Below are positions 6,125 to 6,200 of a DNA stretch of 6,200 bases, in pieces (positions within the stretch are counted from its first letter, which is position 1; each line of letters opens with the position of its first letter). The stretch lies in NCBI GenBank assembly GCA_945928585.1, contig CAMENQ010000153.1, forward strand, positions 1-6,200, in the 5' to 3' direction. This DNA comes from an uncultured Roseburia sp. Lineage in GTDB: Bacteria > Bacillota > Clostridia > Lachnospirales > Lachnospiraceae. The notes below the pieces were generated by a model. The model was not told where the DNA came from, made no database searches, and worked only from the letters and a program-made list of their open reading frames with translations. Both the position numbers and the translations under genes were made by a program.

Positions 6125-6200
6125 AGATATAACCGCCTTTTCTTTCATCGCTTACTACCATACCTTTTTGTATGGTTATTACTCTCTTTTGCATGGCATC
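6114..6200 (-). CDS. ftsE: Cell division ATP-binding protein FtsE, C-terminal 28 residues (start outside the window)
   Basis: This is the end of a reverse-strand frame that enters from the window edge and stops with TAA at 6116-6114. Its translation contains AMQKRVITIQKGMVVSDERK followed by GGYIYED. This matches the conserved FtsE C-terminus, in which the last beta strands of the ABC ATPase are followed by a K/RGGY tail. FtsE hydrolyses ATP at the inner membrane face and drives FtsX. The Walker motifs lie outside the window. Only the tail is visible, but its position immediately before and overlapping ftsX makes the identification firm. The ftsX ribosome site lies within its last codons. Confidence 0.9.
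   Translation of the reverse strand, partial: DAMQKRVITIQKGMVVSDERKGGYIYED
6133..6139 (-). promoter_or_regulatory. Ribosome binding site of ftsX, inside ftsE
   Basis: AAGGCGG, one mismatch from AAGGAGG, lies 8 nt before the ATG at 6124-6122. It is embedded in the ftsE coding sequence, so ribosomes finishing ftsE would expose it. Confidence 0.65.

Noticed and set aside
6157..6176. Perfect 7-bp inverted repeat ACCATAC/GTATGGT with a 6-nt loop in the ftsE tail
   Set aside because: It lies in coding sequence for a conserved segment, the stem is short, and it has no T-run in the right place. It could slightly affect ftsX coupling, but chance is sufficient.

Overview
The window looks like a low-GC Gram-positive chromosome, most likely a clostridial Firmicute close to Lachnospiraceae. 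This is inferred from the AT-rich sequence, the strong GGAGG-type Shine-Dalgarno sites, the protein styles, and the gene order ftsE-ftsX-coiled-coil M23 hydrolase-S41 protease-(MATE)-uvrB. All six genes lie on the minus strand, so transcription runs from high to low coordinates. I found no convincing plus-strand gene, tRNA, rRNA, CRISPR array or insertion sequence.

In transcription order, the window opens (6200-6114) with the last 28 codons of ftsE, the ATPase of the FtsEX complex. ftsX (6124-5216) overlaps it by 11 nt. After a 100-nt gap comes a secreted coiled-coil protein with a C-terminal M23/LytM endopeptidase domain (5115-3913). These three genes look like one division or wall-remodelling module: FtsE powers FtsX, and FtsX controls the extracellular hydrolase. 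The module ends about 100 nt past the M23 gene in a large 83-nt imperfect hairpin followed by a T-run, read as a terminator.

A second transcription unit starts just after the hairpin from a well-formed promoter (TTGGAC, 17 bp, TAGAAT). It encodes a membrane-anchored S41 carboxyl-terminal processing protease (3643-2255) and, 44 nt later, a MATE-family multidrug or metabolite antiporter (2210-777). A perfect 11-bp hairpin just beyond the MATE stop probably terminates this unit.

The last unit is uvrB, of which the first 169 codons are present (507-1). Its upstream region carries two tandem LexA-like SOS boxes (GAAT-N4-GTTC, 13 bp apart) and an extended -10 promoter, consistent with DNA-damage induction.

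For four genes the longest open frame is not the best start. In each case a good Shine-Dalgarno sequence precedes an internal ATG, and the coordinates given here use those ATGs. Overall this is conserved housekeeping sequence. The points most worth a second look are the tandem SOS operator, the large intergenic hairpin, the catalytically intact M23 domain in an FtsEX operon, and the Asn/Tyr/Gly-rich cytoplasmic tail of the S41 protease.
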